Shown: positions 26,932 to 35,490, counted from the stretch's first letter. The stretch: DNA of 64,000 nt from an uncultured Bacteroides sp. (GCA_900552645.1 USAN01000002.1:1-64000), one strand, 5' to 3'. A program made the numbers and translations. The notes: generated by a model from the sequence alone, not told the origin.

Positions 26932-27107
26932 AGAAAGGTAAAGTTATCTATTTTCAAAAGGGAATAATGTGAAATTCATTGACAGTACCCGCTGCTGTAA
27001 TTCTCAATGAACCGTAGCTAAACCACTGTCTTCAAGACGGGAAGGTGCTATAAATGGGGAGAGATAAGTCAGAATACCTGCCTGTAATGGATAAGAATCG
27101 TTCTTAT
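26932..27107 (+). promoter_or_regulatory. cobalamin riboswitch upstream of nrdD
   Basis: Conserved elements in order: AAAAGGGAATAATGTGAA (26956-26973), GACAGTACCCGCTGCTGTAA (26981-27000, the central core), AACCACTGTC...GACGGGAAGG (27020-27044) and the B12 box AAGTCAGAATACCTGCC (27066-27082). A small hairpin ATAAGAA-TCG-TTCTTAT (27091-27107) right after the aptamer is the candidate expression platform. Known riboswitches of this class switch genes off when adenosylcobalamin is bound; here the target is the B12-independent reductase. Confidence 0.93.
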
Positions 27108-27132
27108 TTATTAATTAAAAATTTAGAAAAAA

Positions 27133-29520
27133 ATGAATTACGCTGAAATTTGTATCATCAAGCGCGATGGGAAGCGGGAAGACTTCTCAATTAGTAAAAT
27201 CAAAAATGCAATAAGCAAAGCTTTTCAGGCATCGGGCCATGAAAATGAGGATAAAACTATTGCTGACATTACCATGAAGGTAATTAACAATTTTGCGTCC
27301 GAAACTGTTACAGTAGAGGAAATTCAAGACCTTGTAGAAAAGGAACTCATGAAAGAGTGTCCCGAAGTTGCAAAGAAATATATTATTTACCGTGAATGGA
27401 GAAACAGCGAACGCGAACGCAAAACTCATATGAAACAGATAATGGATGGCATAGTTGCTATAGATACCAATGACGTGAATCTAAGCAATGCAAATATGTC
27501 CAGTCACACTCCTGCAGGACAGATGATGACTTTTGCATCAGAGGTAACAAAAGATTATACTTATAAATATCTTTTGCCTGCACGTTTCTCCGAACCTCAT
27601 CAATTAGGAGATATACATATACATGACCTGGATTACTATCCTACCAAGACTACTACATGTATTCAGTACGACCTTAACGATCTTTTCGAGCGTGGTTTTC
27701 GTACCAAGAACGGCAGTATCCGTACTCCTCAGTCAATACAAAGTTATGCAACTCTTGCAACTATAATATTCCAGACTAATCAGAATGAGCAGCATGGTGG
27801 TCAGGCTATTCCTGCTTTCGATTTTTTTATGGCTAGAGGAGTATTGAAATCCTTCTACAAGCATTTAGCTTCAATGACAGCTTTCTATCTTGAAATGAAT
27901 AAAATTACTATCGAAAAAGAAAAAATAAAAGCAATTATAAGGAATAATATTTCCTCCGTACTACCATCGAAAGAAGAAATCAAGAAACTCACAACCGAGT
28001 TCAAAAAATCGGATATAGAGATTGAATATGAAGATTTGTCGCATATCATAACAAAGGCAAACGAACAGACTCGTCGTGATACTCACCAAGCAATGGAGGG
28101 TTTCATACACAATCTTAACACAATGCACTCAAGAGGAGGTAATCAAGTAGTGTTTAGCTCTATAAATTATGGGACAGACACCTCGGCCGAAGGTAGAATG
28201 GTAATCGAAGAGTTATTGAAAACTACCATAGAAGGACTTGGTGCAAGAGGAGAAGTACCAGTATTCCCAATACAGATATTCAAGGTAAAGAATGGAGTAT
28301 CATATTCTATACAAGATTATGAGAAGGCTATAAGCAATATGGAAGATGCATTGAACGGAAATATGGAGTTTTCGGTTCCTAATTTTGATCTTTTCCTTAA
28401 AGCATGCCAAACAACTGCCAAAGCCCTGTTTCCTAACTTCATGTTCCTTGATACTGAATATAATCAGAACGACAAGTGGAATATTAATGATCCGGAAAGA
28501 TATAAATACGAACTGGCTACGATGGGATGCCGTACTCGTGTTTATGAAAATATAGCCGGAGAAAAGACCTCTTTAGGACGCGGTAACTTATCGTTTACTA
28601 CAATGAATTTACCCAGATTGGCTATAGAAGCCCGTTTCATAGCTGAAAGTTTGGTGGATTCAAGTAACCATGATGCTATAGAATTAAAAGCCAAGGAACT
28701 TTTCATTAAAAGTGTACGTAAAATGGCAACTCTTATAGGCGATCAGCTATATAGTCGTTATCAATATCAGCGTACTGCACTTGCACGACAATTTCCATTC
28801 ATGATGGGAAATAATGTATGGAAAGGCGGCAATGAGCTACAACCTAATGATCAGGTGGGCGACGTATTGCGCCAAGGTACTCTTGGCATTGGATTTATTG
28901 GAGGACACAATGCAATGGTGGCTCTTTATGGCAAAGGACACGGCAATTCATTAAAATCATGGAATACCCTATATGATGCAGTTTGTGAAATGAACAAGGT
29001 AGCCAAAGAGTATAAAGAAAAATATCAGCTAAATTTTTCAGTACTGGCAACGCCAGCCGAAGGATTATCGGGAAGATTCACGAAGATAGACCGAAAAAAG
29101 TATGGGGTCATAGAAGGAGTAACCGACAGAGATTATTACATAAACTCTTTTCATGTTGATGTAAAAGAGCCTATTTCTATAATAGAAAAGATAAAGAAAG
29201 AAGCTCCTTTCCATGCTATCACACTTGGCGGCCACATTACTTATGTAGAACTTGACGGTGAAGCCCAGAAGAATATAAAGGCTATCGTAAAGGTTGTAAA
29301 TGCTATGTATGAAAATGGAATAGGATATGGCTCTATAAACCATCCGATAGACAATTGCAATGCATGTGGCTATAAAGGAGTAATATACAATCGATGTCCG
29401 GTTTGCAACAGTGACAATATACTGAGAATGCGTCGTATTACAGGTTATCTTACCGGAGATCTATCAAGTTGGAACTCAGCAAAAAGAGCAGAAGAACATG
29501 ATAGAGTAAAACATGCATGA
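27133..29520 (+). CDS. nrdD: anaerobic ribonucleoside-triphosphate reductase
   Basis: A 795-residue class III reductase making dNTPs from NTPs under anoxia with a glycyl radical. ATP-cone at about 5-95 (allosteric activity site), the catalytic barrel in the middle, zinc ribbon Cys 742/745/755/758 (CNACG...CPVC) and the radical Gly771 in RRITGYL near the C terminus. Followed by nrdG after 5 nt. The riboswitch means it should be repressed when B12 allows a class II enzyme to work instead. Confidence 0.97.
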   Translation: MNYAEICIIKRDGKREDFSISKIKNAISKAFQASGHENEDKTIADITMKVINNFASETVTVEEIQDLVEKELMKECPEVAKKYIIYREWRNSERERKTHMKQIMDGIVAIDTNDVNLSNANMSSHTPAGQMMTFASEVTKDYTYKYLLPARFSEPHQLGDIHIHDLDYYPTKTTTCIQYDLNDLFERGFRTKNGSIRTPQSIQSYATLATIIFQTNQNEQHGGQAIPAFDFFMARGVLKSFYKHLASMTAFYLEMNKITIEKEKIKAIIRNNISSVLPSKEEIKKLTTEFKKSDIEIEYEDLSHIITKANEQTRRDTHQAMEGFIHNLNTMHSRGGNQVVFSSINYGTDTSAEGRMVIEELLKTTIEGLGARGEVPVFPIQIFKVKNGVSYSIQDYEKAISNMEDALNGNMEFSVPNFDLFLKACQTTAKALFPNFMFLDTEYNQNDKWNINDPERYKYELATMGCRTRVYENIAGEKTSLGRGNLSFTTMNLPRLAIEARFIAESLVDSSNHDAIELKAKELFIKSVRKMATLIGDQLYSRYQYQRTALARQFPFMMGNNVWKGGNELQPNDQVGDVLRQGTLGIGFIGGHNAMVALYGKGHGNSLKSWNTLYDAVCEMNKVAKEYKEKYQLNFSVLATPAEGLSGRFTKIDRKKYGVIEGVTDRDYYINSFHVDVKEPISIIEKIKKEAPFHAITLGGHITYVELDGEAQKNIKAIVKVVNAMYENGIGYGSINHPIDNCNACGYKGVIYNRCPVCNSDNILRMRRITGYLTGDLSSWNSAKRAEEHDRVKHA

Positions 29521-29525
29521 TATAA

Positions 29526-29987
29526 ATGCTGAACTATTTATATATATACCCAGAAACAATTGTTGACGGTGAAGGCATCCGATATTCCATTTATTTGGCC
29601 GGATGTCGTCACTGCTGCAAGGGATGTCATAATCCAGAATCATGGAACGAGAAAGCAGGTAATCCTTTAACTGATGAGAAGATAGCCGAAATAATTAAAG
29701 AAATAAACTCAAATCCACTTCTTGATGGAATAACGTTTAGTGGAGGTGATCCTCTTTTCAATCCTGAAGAGTTCCGAAAAGTATCTGGGATAATAAAGAA
29801 ATTAACAAAAAAGGAGATTTGGTGCTATACAGGATATACTTTTGAGCAGATAAAAGCCGATAATATGTTAATTTCTGCAATAGAGTATGTAAATGTATTA
29901 GTAGAAGGTCCATTTATAAGCAGCCTTGCAAATCCTACACTAGAATATAGAGGCAGTTCCAACCAACGCATCATCCGTGTGCGATAA
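29526..29987 (+). CDS. nrdG: NrdD-activating radical SAM enzyme
   Basis: A 153-residue iron-sulfur protein that uses S-adenosylmethionine to generate the glycyl radical on NrdD. The CxxxCxxC cluster motif is C27/C31/C34 (CRHCCKGC), and FSGGDP (SAM-binding GGE-like) follows near 75. Small size is normal for NrdG. Co-transcribed with nrdD. Confidence 0.96.
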   Translation: MLNYLYIYPETIVDGEGIRYSIYLAGCRHCCKGCHNPESWNEKAGNPLTDEKIAEIIKEINSNPLLDGITFSGGDPLFNPEEFRKVSGIIKKLTKKEIWCYTGYTFEQIKADNMLISAIEYVNVLVEGPFISSLANPTLEYRGSSNQRIIRVR

Positions 29988-30000
29988 CGGTGAGCAATAT

Positions 30001-30048
30001 CATAAAACCTTATTTTCATGATATATATCAAGAAAATAAGGTTTTATA
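30001..30048 (+). terminator. hairpin ending nrdDG
   Basis: AAAACCTTATTTTC (30004-30017) with GAAAATAAGGTTTT (30032-30045), 14-nt loop. AT-rich and without a long T-run, so a probable rather than certain terminator. Confidence 0.65.
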
Positions 30049-30069
30049 TGTTTTTAAGCATATTAAATA

Positions 30070-30099
30070 TTGCATATATTCAGAAAAGCTATATATTTG
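30070..30099 (+). promoter_or_regulatory. promoter of the 30106-30412 RNA
   Basis: TTG at 30070-30072, exactly 19 nt, then TATATTTG at 30092-30099: one of the best promoter matches in the window, yet no protein gene follows. Confidence 0.75.
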
Positions 30100-30105
30100 C
30101 ACTGT

Positions 30106-30412
30106 GGTTGTGAAACTACTAATTTAGTTAAAGAAAAAATTAAGGTATTAAGTAATAAGGTAAAATTTAACGAGGTATTAATTTTAAGGTAATAAAAAGA
30201 TTAGTTTTCAAAAGGATATTTTAATTAGGTATTAAGATTTAGGGTAAAAAAAGTAAGTTTTCAGGAAATTAGTTTTATAGGTATTAAGTAAAATTTAAGG
30301 TACAAAAGTAAGAGGGTAACACAACGACGAGAAAGATGCAAAGAACCCCAAAGAAGAGGGGGGTTCTTACAGACGTGGGCGGATTCAGTAAAATGAATAC
30401 TGCTCTTTTTTA
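30106..30412 (+). ncRNA. probable free-standing non-coding RNA
   Basis: A promoter at 30070-30099 and a terminator hairpin with T6 at 30377-30416 enclose about 300 nt with no plausible reading frame. The 5' two thirds hold four exact copies of AGGTATTAA (30143, 30173, 30227, 30279) and several variants (aggtaa, agggta), part of a degenerate ~53-nt tandem unit. The 3' third has a perfect 9-bp hairpin AAGAACCCC/GGGGTTCTT (30341-30368). It does not show tmRNA, RNase P or SRP RNA signatures. It may belong to a described Bacteroidales RNA class (for example Bacteroidales-1), which I cannot confirm here. Confidence 0.6.
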
Positions 30413-30416
30413 TTTT
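30377..30416 (+). terminator. terminator of the 30106-30412 RNA
   Basis: GGGCGGATTCA (30377-30387) pairs with TGAAT-CTGCTC (30394-30405, one bulged A) and is followed by TTTTTTATTTT. Confidence 0.8.
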
Positions 30417-30587
30417 ATATATAGCATATATTCTGAACTATTTTGCTTTTCTACATTTATAATACCAAAATTCTTATCCATTATTTCTTTATGCATCACA
30501 CCAAATTAATAAGAGAAAGGCATTAATATCTCATTGTTTAAAACAATATTAATACTTCATTATATACTATCTCCACTTTATTAAAAC

Positions 30588-30665
30588 CTAATATCACAAC
30601 GTTCACAATTCCAACTACCTATAAATCACATACTTATACGTGAACATTCCTATAAAGATATTCAC
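30588..30665 (-). repeat. 78-nt dispersed element, copy 1
   Basis: Read on the minus strand, 32 nt beginning GTGAATAT, a 17-nt variable spacer and 29 nt beginning AGTTGGAATTGTGAAC align without gaps to 58538-58615 (28/32 and 27/29 matches in the two blocks). The first block folds as a hairpin around GTGAATAT...AATRTTCAC. It lies downstream of both flanking genes. The rest of 30417-30765 is AT-rich with nothing else recognised. Confidence 0.8.
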
Positions 30666-30765
30666 ATATCATTCACACGCATTTTATACATTAAATTACT
30701 TATAATATAATTTCAAAAAATATTGAGCCTTTCAATCGACTCGACAGAAACTTAGATTATATATA

Positions 30766-31599
30766 TTATTTAGTTTCTCTTCTTAAAGTTATCAATACTA
30801 TCTCACTTGGAGTAAACAAACGAATATTCTTACGTGATGTTCCTATACCATTTGTTATTATAATAGGAGTACCTTTACTGTTCTGTTTAAAACCGGTAAG
30901 AAATCGGCTACCATACTTTGAATGACTTATAGGACTTATTTTCTTAAACATACTAATCTGTCCCCCATGAGTATGGCCTGCAAGTACAAGATTTGCATTT
31001 GATACATCTTTATCTTCTACATAATCGGGCGAATGAGTTACCATAATAACAAAGTCTTCCTTAGGAAATAATTGCGATGGAGATATGGCAGATATAGATT
31101 TATCAAATGAATCCTTCACACCTGTTATAATTATTCTTGATGAATCCTTAATCAAAGAATATCCATTATCTTGCATTATAGAAATACCATATTTGTGCAT
31201 GGCATCAATAATTGGTTTATAATATTTCCCTGTATCATGATTACCCATTACCGCATAAATTCCATATTCACTCTTTATTTTACTTAACTCACTAAATAAA
31301 GTGTCCATACTTCCAGGGTTAATTCCAGGATAATCACCACCAAGCAACAGCACATCCGGATGAAGAGAATTAAACAGTTTTATTGAGTTCAAAAGTCTTT
31401 TATGAGTAAACTTACTTTCATAATGAAAATCCGATGCAAAAACAATCTTAAAGCCATCAAACTCTGCAGGAATATCATAACTGTGAAATTCATATTTTTT
31501 CACTCTCCCCACTGCCTTATATTTAGTAAGAGATGCAGTGGCACACGAAGTCATAATTAGTGTGGCCGTAATGCACGACAATACATATATAATTTTCAT
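30766..31599 (-). CDS. membrane-linked metallophosphoesterase
   Basis: A 277-residue calcineurin-like phosphoesterase with a lipoprotein-type signal (lipobox MTSC). The five metal motifs are visible: ASDFHY, GGDYPG, GNHDTG, VMVTHSP and LAGHTHGGQ. Similar to the YkuE-like family that acts near the membrane on lipid or nucleotide substrates (UDP-diacylglucosamine hydrolase-like), but the substrate is not determinable. Divergent from menA by 109 nt. Confidence 0.87.
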   Translation of the reverse strand: MKIIYVLSCITATLIMTSCATASLTKYKAVGRVKKYEFHSYDIPAEFDGFKIVFASDFHYESKFTHKRLLNSIKLFNSLHPDVLLLGGDYPGINPGSMDTLFSELSKIKSEYGIYAVMGNHDTGKYYKPIIDAMHKYGISIMQDNGYSLIKDSSRIIITGVKDSFDKSISAISPSQLFPKEDFVIMVTHSPDYVEDKDVSNANLVLAGHTHGGQISMFKKISPISHSKYGSRFLTGFKQNSKGTPIIITNGIGTSRKNIRLFTPSEIVLITLRRETK

Positions 31600-31681
31600 T
31601 CCTTCTATTTTTAAACAAATATATAATCAATTTTATAATTAATGAGAAGATAAAAGAATTTACTTATATAGCTATTTGATT

Positions 31682-31689
31682 TATCTTTG
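31682..31689 (+). promoter_or_regulatory. promoter -7 element of menA
   Basis: TATCTTTG, 19 nt before ATG 31709; excludes the in-frame TTG at 31676 as the start. Confidence 0.6.
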
Positions 31690-31708
31690 TAGCAAGATTA
31701 TAAAAACA

Positions 31709-32599
31709 ATGGCCAATATTAAAACAAACTCTATTAAAGCTTGGCTTCTAGCCTTTCGTCCAAAGACCCTTACGGGCGCTGCCACTCCAGTAATGCTAGG
31801 ATGTGCTCTGGCAATACAATCGAACAATTTTATATTTCCTGCAGCATTGCTATGTTTTATTTTTGCATTCTTAATGCAAATTGATGCAAACTTAATAAAC
31901 GATCTTTTTGATTTCGTAAAAGGAAGTGACCGAGCAGACAGATTAGGTCCGAAAAGAGCATGTGCCCAGGGATGGATTACAATATATGCCATGAAAAGAG
32001 GAATAGCATTCATTACAATGTGTGCTGCACTTACAGGTGTTTTGCTACTATTTTACGGAGGGCTAGAGATGATTCCTATAGGAATTCTATGTTTAATCTT
32101 TGCTTTTCTATATACAGCAGGACCATATCCACTTGCTTATAATGGATGGGGAGACATATTGGTGATTATATTTTTCGGATTCATTCCTGTAGGATGTACC
32201 TATTATGTAATGTGTCATGATTGGAATATGAATGTTACTATTACCTCATTAGCGTGTGGACTTATTATAGATACACTTCTTATAGTAAATAACTATCGCG
32301 ATATAGAACAAGACTCATTAAGTGGAAAAAAAACCATAATAGTAAAGTTTGGAAAAGAAGTAGGAGAAAAACTATATCTATATACCGGAATAATAGCTAT
32401 AATTTTATGTAGTATTATAGCTTTTGAAGGTTATATTTGGGCTTTTATATTACCATCTTTATATATAATACCTCATTACTTTACCTGGAAGAAAATGAAA
32501 AGAATAAGCAAAGGAAAGGAGCTTAATCTTATACTAGGAGAAACTTCACGAAACATTATACTATTTGGAATATTATTATCAGTAGGATTAATGCTGTAA
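31709..32599 (+). CDS. menA: 1,4-dihydroxy-2-naphthoate polyprenyltransferase
   Basis: A 296-residue inner-membrane UbiA-family enzyme attaching the isoprenoid tail in menaquinone synthesis. First Asp motif NDLFD at 64-68 (INDLFDFVKGSDRADR) and second motif NNYRDIEQD bind the Mg-diphosphate; about eight or nine membrane helices. Implies a menaquinone-dependent electron transport chain. Start set at 31709 by the promoter position. Confidence 0.92.
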   Translation: MANIKTNSIKAWLLAFRPKTLTGAATPVMLGCALAIQSNNFIFPAALLCFIFAFLMQIDANLINDLFDFVKGSDRADRLGPKRACAQGWITIYAMKRGIAFITMCAALTGVLLLFYGGLEMIPIGILCLIFAFLYTAGPYPLAYNGWGDILVIIFFGFIPVGCTYYVMCHDWNMNVTITSLACGLIIDTLLIVNNYRDIEQDSLSGKKTIIVKFGKEVGEKLYLYTGIIAIILCSIIAFEGYIWAFILPSLYIIPHYFTWKKMKRISKGKELNLILGETSRNIILFGILLSVGLML

Positions 32600-32650
32600 C
32601 CATTTAATGTAAGATCAGTACAAGCTTATAAAAGAAGTCTATAAAATGTA

Positions 32651-32700
32651 AATATCTGTTTTATTATACAATTATATTTATGTATAATAAAACAGGTATT
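32651..32700. terminator. bidirectional terminator, menA side
   Basis: A 15-bp perfect stem CTGTTTTATTATACA (32656-32670) with its complement at 32681-32695 and a 10-nt loop; serves menA and probably ispF. Confidence 0.75.
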
Positions 32701-32759
32701 TATATATAGTAAATAACTATATCAATCAGCTCATAGAATCTAATTCTTTCATAACCATC

Positions 32760-33236
32760 TTATTTCTGAATAAGAACGGTAGCATAAGCCGATATCCCCT
32801 CCTCACGACCCGTAAATCCAAGTTTTTCGGTAGTGGTAGCCTTTATCGATATATCGTCTATATCAATTCCCAGTACTTCTGCCAGTACTTCTTTCATATA
32901 AGGTATATGAGTCTTCAACTTAGGCCTTTCGGCACATACAGTAGCATCAATATTGCCTATAGTGTATCCCTTTTCGAACAATAAAGAACTGCATTTTGAA
33001 AGAAGAATCTTACTATCGATATTTTCAAATTCATTTGCCGTATCAGGAAAATGATATCCTATATCACGAAGATTAGCAGCTCCTAGCAATGCATCACATA
33101 TTGCATGAATAAGCACATCGGCATCCGAGTGGCCCAGTAGCCCCATTTCATGGTCCAGCTTTATTCCTCCCAGCCAAAGTTCACGTCCTTTAACAAGTTT
33201 ATGAACATCAAATCCAAATCCTACTCTTATTTTCAT
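32760..33236 (-). CDS. ispF: 2-C-methyl-D-erythritol 2,4-cyclodiphosphate synthase
   Basis: A 158-residue trimeric enzyme of the MEP isoprenoid pathway. Zinc ligands D10, H12 (GFDVHKL) and H44 (GHSDADVLIHAI) are in place, and the C-terminal KATTTEKLGFTGREEGI segment is conserved. Overlaps the upstream FAH gene by 4 nt. Together with menA it feeds quinone tail supply. Confidence 0.95.
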   Translation of the reverse strand: MKIRVGFGFDVHKLVKGRELWLGGIKLDHEMGLLGHSDADVLIHAICDALLGAANLRDIGYHFPDTANEFENIDSKILLSKCSSLLFEKGYTIGNIDATVCAERPKLKTHIPYMKEVLAEVLGIDIDDISIKATTTEKLGFTGREEGISAYATVLIQK

Positions 33237-33850
33237 CTTATATAGAAATCCAAAACTTTTTCTTCAAGCAAATACCCTTCCAAATGATCATCAACATTTA
33301 CCTTTCCTACTCCTACCGGTGTACCTGTATATAAAAGATCTCCTATCTTAAGAGTATAAAAACGGCTTACAAAAGCTATTATTTCATCTATTTTGAAAAT
33401 CATGTCGGCACTATTTCCTGTCTGTACAGTATTTCCATTTATATCAAGATGAAATTTCAAATTCTGTATATCATTAATCTTGTCTATTGATACAAACTCT
33501 CCTACTACAGCAGAGTTATCAAAACCCTTGCATAGTTCCCATGGTTTGCCTTCTGCCCTAAGCTTATTCTGCATATCACGCGCAGTAAAATCTATTCCTA
33601 CAGTCACCGCATCATAATACCGACTAGCAAAACGTGTAGAAATATTCTTACCTAATCGGTTAATGCGTACTACCAATTCTGTTTCGTATTCAATCTGAGA
33701 TGAAAAATCGGGAATAAAGAAAGGTTTCCCATCCTTCAATAGGGCCGAATCGGGTTTCATAAATATTACCGGTTGTTCAGGAATAGGTTCATTAGAATGC
33801 AATTCCTTACAATGAGCCGGATAATTCATTCCTACAGCTATTATCTTCAT
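33233..33850 (-). CDS. fumarylacetoacetate hydrolase family protein
   Basis: A 205-residue FAH-superfamily enzyme, short form. Metal-binding region YETELVVRINR and TVGIDFTARDMQ, with PVGVGKV near the end. Family members hydrolyse or decarboxylate acylpyruvates and oxaloacetate; exact substrate unknown. Coupled to ispF (4-nt overlap) and 4 nt after rex, forming rex-FAH-ispF. Confidence 0.85.
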   Translation of the reverse strand: MKIIAVGMNYPAHCKELHSNEPIPEQPVIFMKPDSALLKDGKPFFIPDFSSQIEYETELVVRINRLGKNISTRFASRYYDAVTVGIDFTARDMQNKLRAEGKPWELCKGFDNSAVVGEFVSIDKINDIQNLKFHLDINGNTVQTGNSADMIFKIDEIIAFVSRFYTLKIGDLLYTGTPVGVGKVNVDDHLEGYLLEEKVLDFYIR

Positions 33851-33854
33851 ATAA

Positions 33855-34505
33855 TTATTCTTCGTTTAAGTTAAGACGATTAAACATTACCGCTAAATGA
33901 GCATATAAAGAGGTATTCTGCACTACAATATTTTCCGGTACTCTTATTCTGAAAGGAGTAAAATTCCATACGGCCTTTATTCCGGCCGATACCATCTTGT
34001 CTGTAATAACCTGAGCGATATTGATAGGAACCGTCAAAACTCCGATATTAACATCTCCCTTTTTCATCATCTTTTCAAAATCATCGGAATGATAAATTTC
34101 AATTCCATTTATAGAAGTACCTACAATATTAGGATTAATATCGAATGCCCCTACTATCTCAAGTCCAAAATGATGTAGTCCCGAATCACGCAGCAAAGCT
34201 CCTCCCAAGCTACCTACTCCAAAAAGATATGCTTTATGCATCTCTGTAAATCCCAAAAATCTTTCCAAACCATCAATAAGAGCATCTATTTCATAACCTA
34301 CCCTTGTACGACCTGTTATATTCATATAAGATAGATCTTTCGCCACTTGCGATGCATCAATGTTAGTCTGTTTTGAAATCTGAGTAGATGAAACATAAGT
34401 TTCTCCTTTCTCTTTCATAAGCTTAACATTCGAAAGATACCATGGTAATCGTCGCAAAGTAGGTTCCGGCACTTTATCTGATATTTTTTGCATCGTTACA
34501 TCCAT
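33855..34505 (-). CDS. rex: redox-sensing transcriptional repressor Rex
   Basis: A 216-residue NADH/NAD ratio sensor repressing fermentation/respiration genes. Winged helix about 1-85 (EPTLRRLPWYLSNVKLM, TNIDASQVAKDLSYM), then Rossmann domain with LFGVGSLGGALL. The start at 34505 is preferred because the -7 element at 34537-34544 excludes the open-frame codon at 34565; Met 34493 is possible. Heads a three-gene operon. Confidence 0.93.
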   Translation of the reverse strand: MDVTMQKISDKVPEPTLRRLPWYLSNVKLMKEKGETYVSSTQISKQTNIDASQVAKDLSYMNITGRTRVGYEIDALIDGLERFLGFTEMHKAYLFGVGSLGGALLRDSGLHHFGLEIVGAFDINPNIVGTSINGIEIYHSDDFEKMMKKGDVNIGVLTVPINIAQVITDKMVSAGIKAVWNFTPFRIRVPENIVVQNTSLYAHLAVMFNRLNLNEE

Positions 34506-34536
34506 TTTTAAAGGAATTTTTTCATTAGGTAATATG

Positions 34537-34544
34537 CAAAAATA
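34537..34544 (-). promoter_or_regulatory. promoter -7 element of rex
   Basis: TATTTTTG on the minus strand, 31 nt before the chosen start. I see no obvious TTGTGAA-type Rex palindrome nearby. Confidence 0.55.
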
Positions 34545-34589
34545 CACTTTTATTTCCAACGACAACCAGAAGAGTATAAAAAAATATAC

Positions 34590-34597
34590 TATATTTG
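34590..34597 (+). promoter_or_regulatory. promoter -7 element of the SUI1 gene
   Basis: TATATTTG, 23 nt before the start at 34621. Confidence 0.5.
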
Positions 34598-34620
34598 AAT
34601 AGTAAACTATTTATTGAAAT

Positions 34621-34959
34621 ATGAAGAATAATGATTGGAAAGAGCGATTAAATGTGGTATATTCCACTAATCCCAATTACAGATATGAGTCTTCCGAAGA
34701 TGAAGATGTAGATACTTTGGCAAAGAATCAACAAAAGCTAAGAGTTAGTATAGAAAAGAAGAACAGAGGAGGCAAGACTGTTACTTTAATTAAAGGCTTC
34801 ATAGGCAGCGATGACGATCTTAAGGAGCTTGGAAAAATGCTCAAGACTAAATGCGGTGTAGGCGGATCGGCCAAAGAAGCCGAGATAATAATACAGGGTG
34901 AATTCAAGCAAAGAATAATCGACATTCTTAAGGCAGAAGGCTACACTCAGACTAAATAG
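34621..34959 (+). CDS. SUI1/eIF1-family translation factor (YciH-like)
   Basis: A 112-residue protein with the SUI1 fold: NRGGKTVTLIKGF, KCGVGGSAK and the C-terminal IIIQGEFKQRIIDIL are classic. Bacterial YciH-type proteins act on initiation fidelity. The N-terminal 35 residues are a polar, probably flexible extension. Followed by a GNAT gene after 8 nt. Confidence 0.92.
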   Translation: MKNNDWKERLNVVYSTNPNYRYESSEDEDVDTLAKNQQKLRVSIEKKNRGGKTVTLIKGFIGSDDDLKELGKMLKTKCGVGGSAKEAEIIIQGEFKQRIIDILKAEGYTQTK

Positions 34960-34967
34960 TCTTAGAC

Positions 34968-35486
34968 ATGAAAGAGATTGAAACTACCCGATTAATACTT
35001 CGTCACATTACTATAGATGATGCTGATGACATTTTTGAATACTCTCAAAATCAGAATGTAGGACCGGCGGCAGGATGGTCTCCTCATACATCTATAGAAG
35101 AGACACGCACCATAATGGAACAACTATTTATCGGTCAAGACAATATTTTCGGGATAGTCCTTAAAGAGACGAAGAAATTAATAGGCACCATCGGTCTTAT
35201 AAAAGACCCAAGAAGAGATAATCCGGAAGCATTGATGTTAGGATACGCAATAGGAGAACCTTATTGGGGAAAAGGCATTATGACAGAAGCTGCAAAAGCA
35301 GTCATAAATGCTGCCTTTAACGAAATACCTGTAAATGTAATCTCATGTTCATGCTATACAACCAATGCACGCTCAAGAAGAGTTATTGAGAAATGCGGCT
35401 TTGAATACGAGGGATGTATACGCCAAGCAGAGAAACGGTTTGATGGAAAGATAATGGATATTCAGTGTTTCTCAATAATAAGATAG
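34968..35486 (+). CDS. GNAT family N-acetyltransferase (RimJ/RimL-like)
   Basis: A 172-residue acetyl-CoA-dependent acetyltransferase. Opening IETTRLILRHITIDDADDIF is typical of the RimJ/RimL subgroup; acetyl-CoA loop lies at the IGEPYWGKGIMTEA segment (Q/RxxGxG/A-like), and NARSRRVIEKCGFEYEG is the usual C-terminal motif. Substrate unknown. Likely in one transcript with the SUI1 gene. Confidence 0.88.
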   Translation: MKEIETTRLILRHITIDDADDIFEYSQNQNVGPAAGWSPHTSIEETRTIMEQLFIGQDNIFGIVLKETKKLIGTIGLIKDPRRDNPEALMLGYAIGEPYWGKGIMTEAAKAVINAAFNEIPVNVISCSCYTTNARSRRVIEKCGFEYEGCIRQAEKRFDGKIMDIQCFSIIR

Positions 35487-35490
35487 TTCC

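Noticed and set aside
30106..30412. tmRNA, RNase P RNA or SRP RNA
   Set aside because: No tRNA-like ends or tag frame, no RNase P conserved core, no SRP tetraloop helix; only a generic RNA gene call is justified.
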